A DNA stretch of 24,784 nucleotides, from the IMG/VR virus record IMGVR_UViG_3300020471_000045, positions 1 to 24,784 of that record. The stretch is one strand, 5' to 3'. Numbering within the stretch: the stretch's first letter is position 1; the number at the start of each line of letters is the position of its first letter. Shown piece by piece: positions 16,591 through 23,607 of the stretch. The DNA comes from a virus. The position numbers and the translations under genes are program-made. A model generated the notes under the pieces. The model was not told the DNA's origin and made no database searches. It saw only the letters and a program-made list of their open reading frames with translations.

Positions 16591-17831
16591 TAGCTAAAGT
16601 CTAGTTGCGGTGCGCCAAGCAGGATCGTGTTGTCGGCTTGAATAATGTACGGCAGCACATCCACTTTTGCTGATCCGCTCGAAAGTGAAGGTGCGCTGCC
16701 TCCAACATTCTTGTAGTCAGAAGTCCAAGTTGTCGTTGATGTGGAACTATCTTGAATCAAAACGATCACTCCAGTTTGCCCAGTGTTGCCCGAATCGGTT
16801 GTTGGGTTGGTAAAGCCGTTTGCGCCAGCACCTAAAGTGATTACGAAATTCTGGTAGGTGTCGAAGTCTAGTACGCCTGTGTCGCTGCCGACAGTTAACG
16901 CTGAGAAGGCCGCAGTCTGCGTGTTGCCTTGCTGGGCGGCAGTCCAAGAGTTTGACACATCGTTCTTGGTGGTGTCGGCATCGTAGGCTTGAACATCCGA
17001 ACCGATAGCCACCCCAATATTAGTTCGGGCTGTGGATGCCGTCACATCACTCAGGTTGTTGGTAATCTGAAGGTAGGCTGAGTTATGGTTGTGCGCCGCC
17101 GCAGCAGCACCAATGTCACTCAATACCTCAGACCCGCTGCGACTCTCCAATCCGCTTGCAGTGAACCGAGCATATTCGTCATCAGCTACATCCGCTGAGT
17201 CTACCTTGACCGCATTGGTATTTGCGATTCCAAAGGTGAGTGCGTCTTGCTTTCCGTTCCATGTTGATGCGCTGGCTATGTTAGCGTCAGGTAGGTTGCC
17301 AGTTACGTCAGCAGTTAAATCAATTTGAGCTAGAGTAATCTCCTGACCGCTCAGAGTTAAATAGTCCGGTGTTCCAGCTAGGGTTACAGGGGTTGAGTTG
17401 TCTGTTCCGGCAGCATCAGCAGTGCTAGTAAAAGTAATCTTATCTCCATCCCTAGCAATAGTAAGCCCAGTGCCAGCCTCTAAAACTATGTCATCCGTAG
17501 AGGAGTCGCTACCAGTTAGTCTAATCTTTTCCTCATCAGTGTTATCACCATCAACAGCCGACACACCGTAAGTGGTGTTAGCGTCAGTGGTCATGTCATC
17601 CACAACAAAGTTTAACTTACCAGCCGCATCATCGTAGGTAACAGTGCATCGAGTTTCAGTGCCACCGTCAACCATTGCGCCAACGATGTCCTCAACTGTT
17701 TCGGTAAGCAGGTTAATAGTTACTGCACCACTAGAACCACCACCATCTAGATTAGTTCCAGCAGTAACAGAAGTAATGTCGCCAGTTCCACCACCGCCAC
17801 CTAAACTCTGACCTAATTGGCTTTGGCTCAT
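16590..17831 (-). CDS. Tail fibre / virion appendage protein
   Basis: A 413-residue, Thr/Ser/Asp/Gly-rich protein with very few Cys and few aromatic residues. ATG at 17831 overlaps the previous stop as ATGA, with GGGGG about 9 bases upstream. The N-terminus contains SVTAGTNLDGGGSSGAVTIN (about 21-40), a recurrent beta module in phage fibres and cyanophage-type structural proteins. A related glycine/aspartate module appears at about 117-135, and a HNHNSAYLQ-type stretch (about 247-255) is common in fibre shafts before the trimerisation region. The C-terminal 100 residues look beta-rich. It is followed directly, with a TAATG overlap, by the adhesin gene, which suggests both belong to the same appendage. 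No enzymatic motif is visible. Confidence 0.6.
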   Translation of the reverse strand: MSQSQLGQSLGGGGGTGDITSVTAGTNLDGGGSSGAVTINLLTETVEDIVGAMVDGGTETRCTVTYDDAAGKLNFVVDDMTTDANTTYGVSAVDGDNTDEEKIRLTGSDSSTDDIVLEAGTGLTIARDGDKITFTSTADAAGTDNSTPVTLAGTPDYLTLSGQEITLAQIDLTADVTGNLPDANIASASTWNGKQDALTFGIANTNAVKVDSADVADDEYARFTASGLESRSGSEVLSDIGAAAAAHNHNSAYLQITNNLSDVTASTARTNIGVAIGSDVQAYDADTTKNDVSNSWTAAQQGNTQTAAFSALTVGSDTGVLDFDTYQNFVITLGAGANGFTNPTTDSGNTGQTGVIVLIQDSSTSTTTWTSDYKNVGGSAPSLSSGSAKVDVLPYIIQADNTILLGAPQLDFS

Positions 17832-18172
17832 ACTATTACCCCCGTAAACCAGCAGTCTGCTGAAGATTTGGTTAAGGTTGTGTTTGTCGAGGAGAAAGCA
17901 ACATACACACCGTTAGTAAATCTAAGCCCCCTAACAGGAACCTCTAGGAAAAAGTTGTCTCCACCCTTCACATAGATCGGATGAATTGATGGGGCAGTAC
18001 CGTCACTTACAGCACTGGCACTATCGAACACCATGACGTACTGATCGGAAGATGCCTTACAAGAACCGAAAAGCCCCAGCAGGGAACACCCGCTAAGACT
18101 AACCTGCAATTCATCATCCCAAGTTGTGTTGCTTACTACCTCGCCTATGTCGGCAATATCTTTTCTAGCCAT
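17828..18172 (-). CDS. Small beta-rich structural protein, function unknown
   Basis: A 114-residue protein with GGAG about 6 bases before ATG; the start also overlaps the upstream stop as TAATG. After a short charged N-terminus it is almost entirely beta-strand-like, with three Cys residues and motifs such as PVRGLRFTNGVYVAFSSTNT near the C-terminus. This resembles small jelly-roll proteins found near capsid and fibre genes in marine phages, possibly head decoration or fibre-base proteins. I do not know the family by name. It overlaps the next fibre gene as ATGA. Confidence 0.5.
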   Translation of the reverse strand: MARKDIADIGEVVSNTTWDDELQVSLSGCSLLGLFGSCKASSDQYVMVFDSASAVSDGTAPSIHPIYVKGGDNFFLEVPVRGLRFTNGVYVAFSSTNTTLTKSSADCWFTGVIV

Positions 18173-18426
18173 TAGTCACTCCACGCTTTTTTGATTTGTT
18201 TCTTGCTATAGTCGGACTTCCATCTCCCGCCTTTGCATTCTTCAGCATAATAACCCTTGAGAACACCATCTTTCATGTTCGTAGGGTTGGAAGCGTTTCC
18301 TGTAAAAGACATTGCCTGTGGCTCCTTCACTCTTGAGTATCCATCAGGGCATCGGTCTTTGTCTTTGGCGAGTCGTATCTCTTCTATCCTCTCGCCCCTA
18401 TCATTTTCATAAACATATATCGGCAT
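18172..18426 (-). CDS. FmdB-like small protein with degenerate zinc ribbon
   Basis: An 84-residue protein starting MPIYVYENDRGERIEEIR, which has the shape of an FmdB-family N-terminus (MPxYxYxC..CG...E). The usual CxxC pairs are lost: only Cys26 (RCPDGYSRVK) and Cys64 remain. The later GYYAEECKGGRWKSDYS recalls the GSGFYxTDY end of that family. The remaining zinc-ribbon shape would not bind zinc normally. The gene starts shortly after the hairpin that follows the capsid gene and ends with a TAATG overlap into the next one. It may be a small structural or regulatory protein. The FmdB link is by eye and is tentative. Confidence 0.5.
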   Translation of the reverse strand: MPIYVYENDRGERIEEIRLAKDKDRCPDGYSRVKEPQAMSFTGNASNPTNMKDGVLKGYYAEECKGGRWKSDYSKKQIKKAWSD

Positions 18427-18446
18427 CTTACACCAATCTGTAAAGC

Positions 18447-18482
18447 GGAGGGAGCAGGGCTTTTTACTTCCCCACCCCCTCC
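18447..18482 (-). terminator. GC-rich hairpin after the capsid gene, possible terminator or 3'-end stabiliser
   Basis: The arms GGAGGG (minus strand, 18482-18477) and CCCTCC (18452-18447) pair perfectly. A second inner GC stem of three bases (18473-18471 with 18459-18457) closes over an A/T-rich loop. It lies 11 bases after the capsid stop and 20 bases before the next gene. No U-run follows (GCTTTACAG), so it is not a canonical intrinsic terminator. It could slow transcription or protect the abundant capsid mRNA from 3' exonucleases. Confidence 0.45.
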
Positions 18483-18493
18483 ATTGTTATTGT

Positions 18494-19501
18494 TTAGGCA
18501 TACGCGCTCTTAGAACGCAACACCACGAACCAGTTCTCATTAAGAACCTTAGCGGTGTAGTATGCTTTCCAGCCAATCGTGGTGGTCTGGTTGAGTGGAT
18601 CGCTCTTGTCAGGAGTGTCAGTAATGACAATCGAAGGCGACTTAGGTGACTCACCGGATAAGGCAGGTACACCAAACGCCTGACCACCCATCACGAAGGA
18701 GGTGAAGATGTCACCAGAGGCACTGTAAGTACCCTTGGCGGAACTCGAATCCTCGATGAATGGGTTGGTATCTTCGATGACTTTAACTCCGTGGAAGGAG
18801 CCGACCTCACCCTTGAACAAACCTTGGACTGCGCTGTACTTGTGAGCTTCCAGCCAATCAGTGTTGTTCATCAGATCACGGGTCACTTGTGGGGAAGCAA
18901 CCATAACGTACTGACCGCCAATCTGCGGAGCACGGTTGATCTTCAGGTTAGTCACACTGTCCAACAAGTCAGTTGCGTCAATTTTAGTATTGGCAACCGT
19001 GTCGGCAGCTAACTCAGCCCAAGTAGGAGTAGCATCACCACCAGAGTAACGCTTGGTACGGCTGTCGCTCTCGTCGCTGTCGGTCTTGTTCACCAACTCG
19101 TCACGGATAAGGTCATCCATGTAGAGGGCAGCATCTTCGCCATTAGTCTTAATAGCTTGCTGCATGATGTTCAGGAGCGAAGTAGCGTTGAGAACGTCAG
19201 TCACGCCGATCACCTGACCGATTTGGTTCAAGGTGGCATCGACGTAGCCGAGCGATAACTCACGATAGTTGCTGCTGCTAATCGCAGAACCCTCAGTCAA
19301 GTCCTGCACACTGGCAGTAGAAGGCTCGCCAAAACGGAAGAACCGAATGGATTGAGCCCCCGCGTTTTTGGGGAGTGCTGCGGTTTGAGCGAACTCAGCC
19401 TTGCGTAAAGACTGAACGGCGTAGTCTAGCAGTTGCTTGCTAAAGTACGTTTGGTATTGATCCGCCATTGTGGACGGATTCGATGTGCTTTGTAGAGCCA
19501 T
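18494..19501 (-). CDS. Major capsid protein (N4-gp56-like family)
   Basis: A 335-residue protein directly downstream of the scaffold gene, the usual place for the major capsid protein. Features seen are an N-terminal helix-rich segment (LLDYAVQSLRKAEFA), a strand-turn with SIRFFRFGEP about 50-60, an acidic segment (LTEGSAI), and the pattern YVDATLNQIGQVIGVTDVL about 86-104. These match the N4-gp56 family of HK97-fold capsid proteins as I know it. The middle contains QYVMVASPQVTRDL (about 198-211) and the later segment GEVGSFHGVKVIEDTNPF (about 231-248), both typical. The ATG has no Shine-Dalgarno sequence within 20 bases; the best one lies about 30 bases upstream, ahead of a two-codon ORF. 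Confidence is high in the capsid role and moderate in the family. Confidence 0.85.
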   Translation of the reverse strand: MALQSTSNPSTMADQYQTYFSKQLLDYAVQSLRKAEFAQTAALPKNAGAQSIRFFRFGEPSTASVQDLTEGSAISSSNYRELSLGYVDATLNQIGQVIGVTDVLNATSLLNIMQQAIKTNGEDAALYMDDLIRDELVNKTDSDESDSRTKRYSGGDATPTWAELAADTVANTKIDATDLLDSVTNLKINRAPQIGGQYVMVASPQVTRDLMNNTDWLEAHKYSAVQGLFKGEVGSFHGVKVIEDTNPFIEDSSSAKGTYSASGDIFTSFVMGGQAFGVPALSGESPKSPSIVITDTPDKSDPLNQTTTIGWKAYYTAKVLNENWFVVLRSKSAYA

Positions 19502-19516
19502 GATTTATGCAATAAG

Positions 19517-19540
19517 TTAATCCATTAGTAGCCTCCTCCT
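19517..19540 (-). promoter_or_regulatory. Strong Shine-Dalgarno plus two-codon minicistron ahead of the capsid gene
   Basis: On the minus strand AGGAGGAGG (19540-19532) is followed after six bases by ATG GAT TAA (19525-19517). This start overlaps the scaffold stop as TAATG. The major capsid ATG lies only 15 bases after the TAA and has no ribosome site of its own. The strong site also encodes the end of the scaffold (Gly-Gly-Tyr). Capsid translation could therefore depend on termination and re-initiation from this minicistron. Confidence 0.45.
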
Positions 19541-20481
19541 GCATCTACTTCCGCAGCGCGGCGTTGTAGTTCCGCGAACTGTTCCTCCGGTGTTAGTTCG
19601 TTAAATGAACGATCACCAGTTGGTGCAGACGGGTCAGAGCCTCCAATGGAGAGTTTAGATTTTAGACCAGCATTCTCTTCAGTGAGAGCGTTGATCTGTT
19701 CTTGAAGCGAGTTAGCTGATTCTGCTTTCTGCATATTGGCAACAATGTCTGCCGCATCTATAATGCCGCCTGAATAAGTTGCTAGGACGGGTCGCTCTTG
19801 GAGAATCTGGTTAACAGCCTTCCTGAATGTGGAATCTCCTTCTCTTAATTCAGGGTAGGATTTAGCGGCTTCCTCGAAATTAGCGGCCCATTCTTGTTTG
19901 AACTGACCTTCATTCTTGGAAACCTTATGTTCCTGAGCCATAGCCCTGACCTCTTCGGCTTGCTCTCTAGCTTTCTCAGCTAAACGCATTTCACCTTCAA
20001 GCTCAAAGTTTCTGGCTGCTGCTTCATAGTCCTCCGCAGAGTTGCCGTCCGAATCAACAAATTCCTCTGGCTTACCTCGGTCATTAAGCGATTGCCTGAC
20101 TTCTTCAAGCTCCTGCCTTTGCCGTGCAAGCTCAGACTTTTCGTCATTCAGTTTGCGCCAAGAATCGTTAAGCCGTTTTTCAGACTTAGTAGACTTGCTA
20201 TCTGCTTCACTTTTCAAAGAACTGTCAGGCACTTCTGGAGGCCCAGCTTCTTTCTGCGGTTCAGGTTCGGCAGGTTTCTCCGGTTCCGCTGGCTTCGGCT
20301 CAGGTGCTTCAGCTTTAGGTTTCTCCGGTTCGGGCTGACTCTGTTCGTTCCGCCTCTGCTCGATCTCAGCAGTGGGAACTTCAGCAGGGTGCGACCCCTC
20401 ATCATAACCCGATAACCTGTCCTGTTCCGCAGCCATTTGCTGTAGCTGCTCCAATGTTACGCCCTCTGTTTCTTCACTCAT
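19525..20481 (-). CDS. Capsid scaffolding protein
   Basis: A 318-residue acidic, helical protein without Cys, immediately upstream of the capsid gene. Residues 49-85 are a Pro/Glu/Lys/Ala repeat (EPEKP, EPKPAEPEKP and similar), likely extended. Residues about 100-190 predict long coiled coil (KSELARQRQELEEVRQSL), with further helix at 255-277. The last 30 residues hold NELTPEEQFAELQRRAAEVD, a plausible capsid-binding helical tail. Composition, length and order (portal, scaffold, capsid) match podovirus scaffolds (T7 gp9, about 307 residues). The start overlaps the stop of the 45-residue ORF as ATGA and has no ribosome site of its own, so it is probably translationally coupled to it. No protease motif is seen. 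Confidence 0.8.
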   Translation of the reverse strand: MSEETEGVTLEQLQQMAAEQDRLSGYDEGSHPAEVPTAEIEQRRNEQSQPEPEKPKAEAPEPKPAEPEKPAEPEPQKEAGPPEVPDSSLKSEADSKSTKSEKRLNDSWRKLNDEKSELARQRQELEEVRQSLNDRGKPEEFVDSDGNSAEDYEAAARNFELEGEMRLAEKAREQAEEVRAMAQEHKVSKNEGQFKQEWAANFEEAAKSYPELREGDSTFRKAVNQILQERPVLATYSGGIIDAADIVANMQKAESANSLQEQINALTEENAGLKSKLSIGGSDPSAPTGDRSFNELTPEEQFAELQRRAAEVDAGGGY

Positions 20482-20615
20482 TTTTTATCTTTGTGCATTT
20501 TTTCAGATAAGCTCGCACATTGCTTACCTGTGGTGTGTCTTATAGTTTCGCCTAGGCCCGACACCAGCTTCGGCGTATTCGGGATGTCTTTAAGTTTCGA
20601 GGTCGCTTGGCTCAT
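20478..20615 (-). CDS. 45-residue small protein translationally coupled to scaffold
   Basis: This short ORF runs from ATG at 20615 to a TGA that overlaps the scaffold ATG (ATGA). It begins MSQATSKLKDIPNTPKLVSG and ends with a Lys-rich tail (KMHKDKK). GGAAGGGG and GAGG lie just before the start, within the end of the preceding 104-residue gene, which it overlaps by 26 bases. It fills what would otherwise be a 108-base gap, and the scaffold start has no ribosome site of its own. These points suggest a real cistron. I do not recognise the family; a small head-assembly or regulatory protein is possible. Confidence 0.55.
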   Translation of the reverse strand: MSQATSKLKDIPNTPKLVSGLGETIRHTTGKQCASLSEKMHKDKK

Positions 20616-20904
20616 CCCCTTCCAAGTCCTCGTAAAGTTCTTTGTTGGCAAGTGACTCTATGGCACTCACACAACCCTTAAAACCATTAGCAAACCCTGC
20701 GCTGAAAACAAGGTCTTTTTTATCCTCTAAGCAATAAGACTGATTTCTTATCACCATATTCGCAAGTGTTCTGGAAAACTTCTGCCCCGTTTCGCTCTCT
20801 AGGAATAATAGTAGTTTGACGGAATCTTCTTCTTTCCACTCCGGTTCTGGTGTCCATTGTACCTCTCTGGCGAATAACAGCATCGCCCTTATCTTTCTAA
20901 ACAT
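20590..20904 (-). CDS. Hypothetical protein between HNH endonuclease and scaffold
   Basis: A 104-residue protein with AAGGAAG about 7 bases before ATG at 20904. The first 20 residues are hydrophobic and basic. The middle (DSVKLLLFLESETGQKFSRT) and later part (FSAGFANGFKGCVSAIESLA) look helical. The tail is acidic (LEGDEPSDLET). Small proteins with this LLxFLxSxxGQ / AGxxxGFxxxV layout are common near portal and scaffold genes in podoviruses, but I know no function. It overlaps the HNH gene by 16 bases and the downstream 45-residue ORF by 26 bases. Confidence 0.55.
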   Translation of the reverse strand: MFRKIRAMLLFAREVQWTPEPEWKEEDSVKLLLFLESETGQKFSRTLANMVIRNQSYCLEDKKDLVFSAGFANGFKGCVSAIESLANKELYEDLEGDEPSDLET

Positions 20905-21452
20905 ATTTTACTTCCTTTTCTTAGGTTATCATGTTTCCACATTGGCTTTAAGTTACTAAAGTGCCAACAAGCTTCAAATTCTTTTTTATTAGATTGATCG
21001 TGAGCGCATACTGGAATGTGGTGGTCAACGTGCCAGTGAGTGCCATAGTTTTTCCAAGTCATCCCTCTCTTAAATTGAACTTCAAGGTGTTTCAGGAAAT
21101 GTTCCCTACTACAACCTAGTGTCTTTTCAGCTATCTTGCTTTTACCTTTTATTACCCTGCTTATTCTGTTTCTAAGGTTTGCTATAATTCTTAGGGCAGG
21201 GTTGCTAAGGAAAGCCTCTTTTCTTCTTTGGCTTATTATATCCTTATACTTACTCCTGTAAGCCTTCTGCTGCGCTCTTATCTTTTTTGTGTTTTTCTTG
21301 TAATATTCCTTACTTCTCTCCCTATGCTCTTCTTTATTCTCTTGGTAGTATTGTTTATACCACGCAGCTATCTTTTTCTTATTTTTCTTTGCGTAAGCTT
21401 TTCTGGTTTCAGGGTAGTTATCTTCTCTACTGTTGTTGGATTTGTTCGGCAT
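20889..21452 (-). CDS. HNH endonuclease, probably a homing endonuclease
   Basis: A 187-residue protein. Residues 1-80 are a very basic Lys/Arg/Tyr-rich helical region typical of DNA-binding N-terminal tails in phage HNH proteins. The C-terminal domain has ...GTHWHVDHHIPVCAH (about 137-151), giving the His-x-Asp-His core at 141-144, and NLKPMWKHDNLRKG (about 167-180) with the conserved Asn and the second His-Asn helix. These residues suggest a metal-dependent nicking or cutting activity. The start is 26 bases inside the end of the portal gene and the end overlaps the next gene by 16 bases. Base composition is visibly more AT-rich than the neighbours, supporting a recent mobile origin. It has no obvious intron partner here, so it is a free-standing endonuclease. 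Confidence 0.85.
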   Translation of the reverse strand: MPNKSNNSREDNYPETRKAYAKKNKKKIAAWYKQYYQENKEEHRERSKEYYKKNTKKIRAQQKAYRSKYKDIISQRRKEAFLSNPALRIIANLRNRISRVIKGKSKIAEKTLGCSREHFLKHLEVQFKRGMTWKNYGTHWHVDHHIPVCAHDQSNKKEFEACWHFSNLKPMWKHDNLRKGSKICLER

Positions 21453-23271
21453 CAGGAGCCCCCATTACCTGAGCCTGACGATCCATAGCCAATGATTCAG
21501 CAGACTCAGCGAGTTGTTTTCGTAGCTGTCTTGCTGCATTGGTATCAACCTGCTCGTATGCATCAAGTAGCTGGCTTATCCTTTGAACGACTAGTTGTTG
21601 GGTTGTTTGAGATATGGCATCATTATCAGCCATCTTATTATCTAAGTAACCTACCAGTGTGGCGATCCGAACTTCAAAGTCCTCGTCACCACGCACCGGA
21701 ACTGGCATTCCCACCTCCATAATTCCGATGTTGTTAGCTTCCTCAAGAGATTCTGTTTGTTGCTTGAACTGCGGATCAATGTACATCCTGCGAACCAAAG
21801 ACGGATCATCCAGTTCCAGTATCGAGCGATCCAACTCAGCTTGGTTGATATAGGGTGAGCCAGCGAATAACTGCTTGCGCCCCATAGCTTGCTGTAGTTT
21901 GAGTGCTCGGTTCTGGCTGTCAGGCCCACCTTTAGGTTCTATCACATACTCACCGAAGAATGCGTCAGGTTCCATCTGCCCGTTATCTTCACGGTATCGG
22001 AACTCCAAATCTTCCTTCTTGTACTGTAAGTATAGCGACCAAGACTGACGGTATAGAGAGCCAAGCGACAGACGGAACACGCGAGCCCGTAAGTCATTGG
22101 ACTCTGCCATAAGCCCACTAATAGCATTGATCTCTGTGGCAGTTCGTCGATCTCCTTTACTGCTCATCGAGTTAACACCAAAGTCAGGCATACCGATCCT
22201 CTGCTCTGCAATGAACCGAGTAGTCTCAATCTCCTGATCGAAGCTGATAGGAGGCTGGGCCATCTGCACTGGTGCTAATCCAACTGGTAGAATTTGGGCT
22301 GGGGAAAGGCGAATGTTGCTGCTGTTGGGTACATCCCTGTCCGACTTGAACATAGGACGATTGTACAGCGTCATCGCATCGTGCTTGTCATTCCACATCT
22401 TACATAGAGATGCTTCAAACGGAGCAATGATTTCGCATACCCCGCGAGGAGAGAACCAGCCCTTATCTTTAATCTCATAACTGAAGTCTACAAACGGATA
22501 CTCTCCGTGATTGTAGTCTAGTTCCATTGGTGGACGTACATCCATCTCAGGAATCTCAGGGCAGAATGTTTCTACGATCACCTTGCCCTCGCTCTTGTGG
22601 TACACCTCCCAAAGAATAATGCGGCTCATATCTGAGGAGTAGTTGATTCCTTCTCGTCTATAGGTCGTGACCTCCTTCTCCGCGCTATTGCCAGCTTTAT
22701 ATCTCTTGGATTGTACTAGCTCCACATCCACGCCTGAGTATTTCGGGTCGTTCTCGAAAGCCTCAACACTCATCTGCATAATGTGAACCACCCTCTCGGA
22801 GTCTTGAAGATTCTTGGTGCGGTCTGGTACTACGACCATCATCGGGTCAATCGCATCGTACCTTACCTGCTTCTTGTCTGAGTCCCAGTAGACTTTGATA
22901 ACTGAACGGCCACTCATTAGTCCGTGGTCAATCCAAGTAAGGCACTCAGTTAGGAAATTGGTTTTCTCTTTGGTGTGGTAATCAAACCACCGCTCGGCTG
23001 TTACAGTCATGCCGTTGTCCTGCTGGCGCATAGGAACGAACGAGGCAATCGTATCCATACCCACAACCTGCATATAGTAGAACGGCTTCAGTCTCTCGAT
23101 AACTGAGTCGGCTAAGGGGAAGTGCAAGTCACTGGCGTTACGCCAAGGTTTATTCTTACGGCGCAGCCCATTGTGGCGCATCTCATACCACAGCTTTTGT
23201 CGTGTCTCCCAGCGGGAGCGATCTTGTATATCTACGGTGATGGAGTTACTTAGTTCCTGTCTATCAATCAT
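21427..23271 (-). CDS. Portal protein (head-tail connector)
   Basis: A 614-residue protein with AAGGAAACAAG just before ATG at 23271. Expected portal features include an N-terminal helix with DRSRWETRQKLWYEMRHNG, a wing/stem region with KNKPWRNASDLHFPLADSVI (about 39-58), GLMSGRSVIKVYWD (about 117-130), YPFVDFSYE (about 264-272) and the crown-type segment GDRRTATEINAISGLM (about 375-390). The C-terminus is Gln/Ala-rich and helical. Portals form the 12-fold vertex for DNA packaging and hold the tail tube. The length is a little above T7 gp8 (536 residues). It follows the lipoprotein gene with an 8-base overlap and precedes the HNH, scaffold and capsid genes, an order shared with many podoviruses. 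Confidence 0.85.
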   Translation of the reverse strand: MIDRQELSNSITVDIQDRSRWETRQKLWYEMRHNGLRRKNKPWRNASDLHFPLADSVIERLKPFYYMQVVGMDTIASFVPMRQQDNGMTVTAERWFDYHTKEKTNFLTECLTWIDHGLMSGRSVIKVYWDSDKKQVRYDAIDPMMVVVPDRTKNLQDSERVVHIMQMSVEAFENDPKYSGVDVELVQSKRYKAGNSAEKEVTTYRREGINYSSDMSRIILWEVYHKSEGKVIVETFCPEIPEMDVRPPMELDYNHGEYPFVDFSYEIKDKGWFSPRGVCEIIAPFEASLCKMWNDKHDAMTLYNRPMFKSDRDVPNSSNIRLSPAQILPVGLAPVQMAQPPISFDQEIETTRFIAEQRIGMPDFGVNSMSSKGDRRTATEINAISGLMAESNDLRARVFRLSLGSLYRQSWSLYLQYKKEDLEFRYREDNGQMEPDAFFGEYVIEPKGGPDSQNRALKLQQAMGRKQLFAGSPYINQAELDRSILELDDPSLVRRMYIDPQFKQQTESLEEANNIGIMEVGMPVPVRGDEDFEVRIATLVGYLDNKMADNDAISQTTQQLVVQRISQLLDAYEQVDTNAARQLRKQLAESAESLAMDRQAQVMGAPDAEQIQQQ

Positions 23272-23491
23272 CTTGTTTCCTTAGTTGGTACTCTAAATCG
23301 TTTATCGAGTGAAGTGCCTCTCTGGCCCATCGCTTCACATCATCCCCTGATTCCTTTATAGAATTAAACTCAGGCATTTCTGTTAGACGCTTAACATTGC
23401 CTTCTGGCAACCTAGTAGTCGGTAGCGGTCTTAGGCTACTGCAACTGGTCGTCAATATAATCAGCAGTATGCTTATGCACTTTAGCGGCAT
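23264..23491 (-). CDS. Small lipoprotein, Rz1-like outer spanin candidate
   Basis: A 75-residue protein with AAGGAACAAG before ATG at 23491. The first 17 residues form a signal peptide (MPLKCISILLIILTTSC) with a lipobox LTTSC, so Cys17 should be lipidated after cleavage. The following segment is Pro-rich (SSLRPLPTTRLPEG), as in Rz1 proteins, and the C-terminal half is a charged helix. The start lies 56 bases inside the preceding small membrane-protein gene in another frame, the usual Rz/Rz1 overlap. It overlaps the portal start by 8 bases. Outer spanins span the periplasm with their inner partner and fuse the membranes at lysis. Alternative: an unrelated virion lipoprotein. Confidence 0.6.
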   Translation of the reverse strand: MPLKCISILLIILTTSCSSLRPLPTTRLPEGNVKRLTEMPEFNSIKESGDDVKRWAREALHSINDLEYQLRKQDD

Positions 23492-23597
23492 CTTGTTCCT
23501 TTATTTCCTTTTTAGTCGCTGCCCTGTTATTAAGCCACCATAGCCAGATTGATAACCCAGCCCCAGCTATGCCTAAGATTCCTTCTATGTATCCCAT
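23436..23597 (-). CDS. Small single-pass membrane protein, possible inner spanin or holin-like partner
   Basis: A 53-residue protein from ATG at 23597, beginning MGYIEGILGIAGAGLSIWLW. Residues about 3-22 form one membrane segment, followed by a charged helix (RAATKKEIKEQDAAKVHKHT). The arrangement (membrane anchor, short periplasmic helix, lipoprotein gene starting within it) fits an inner spanin, but it is much shorter than the classical Rz of about 150 residues. The ORF is also open back to ATG at 23705; the extra 36 residues cross a strongly structured leader and neither start has a good ribosome site, so the short form is preferred but unsure. Confidence 0.45.
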   Translation of the reverse strand: MGYIEGILGIAGAGLSIWLWWLNNRAATKKEIKEQDAAKVHKHTADYIDDQLQ

Positions 23598-23607
23598 CGT
23601 TAGAGTA

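Noticed and set aside
18470-18482. G-quadruplex on the minus strand after the capsid gene
   Set aside because: There are only two long G-runs and no four separate runs of three; the hairpin explains the sequence better.
20042-20415. Plus-strand Ser/Gly/Phe-rich repeats antisense to the scaffold
   Set aside because: They are the complement of the Pro/Glu-rich repeat in the scaffold gene.
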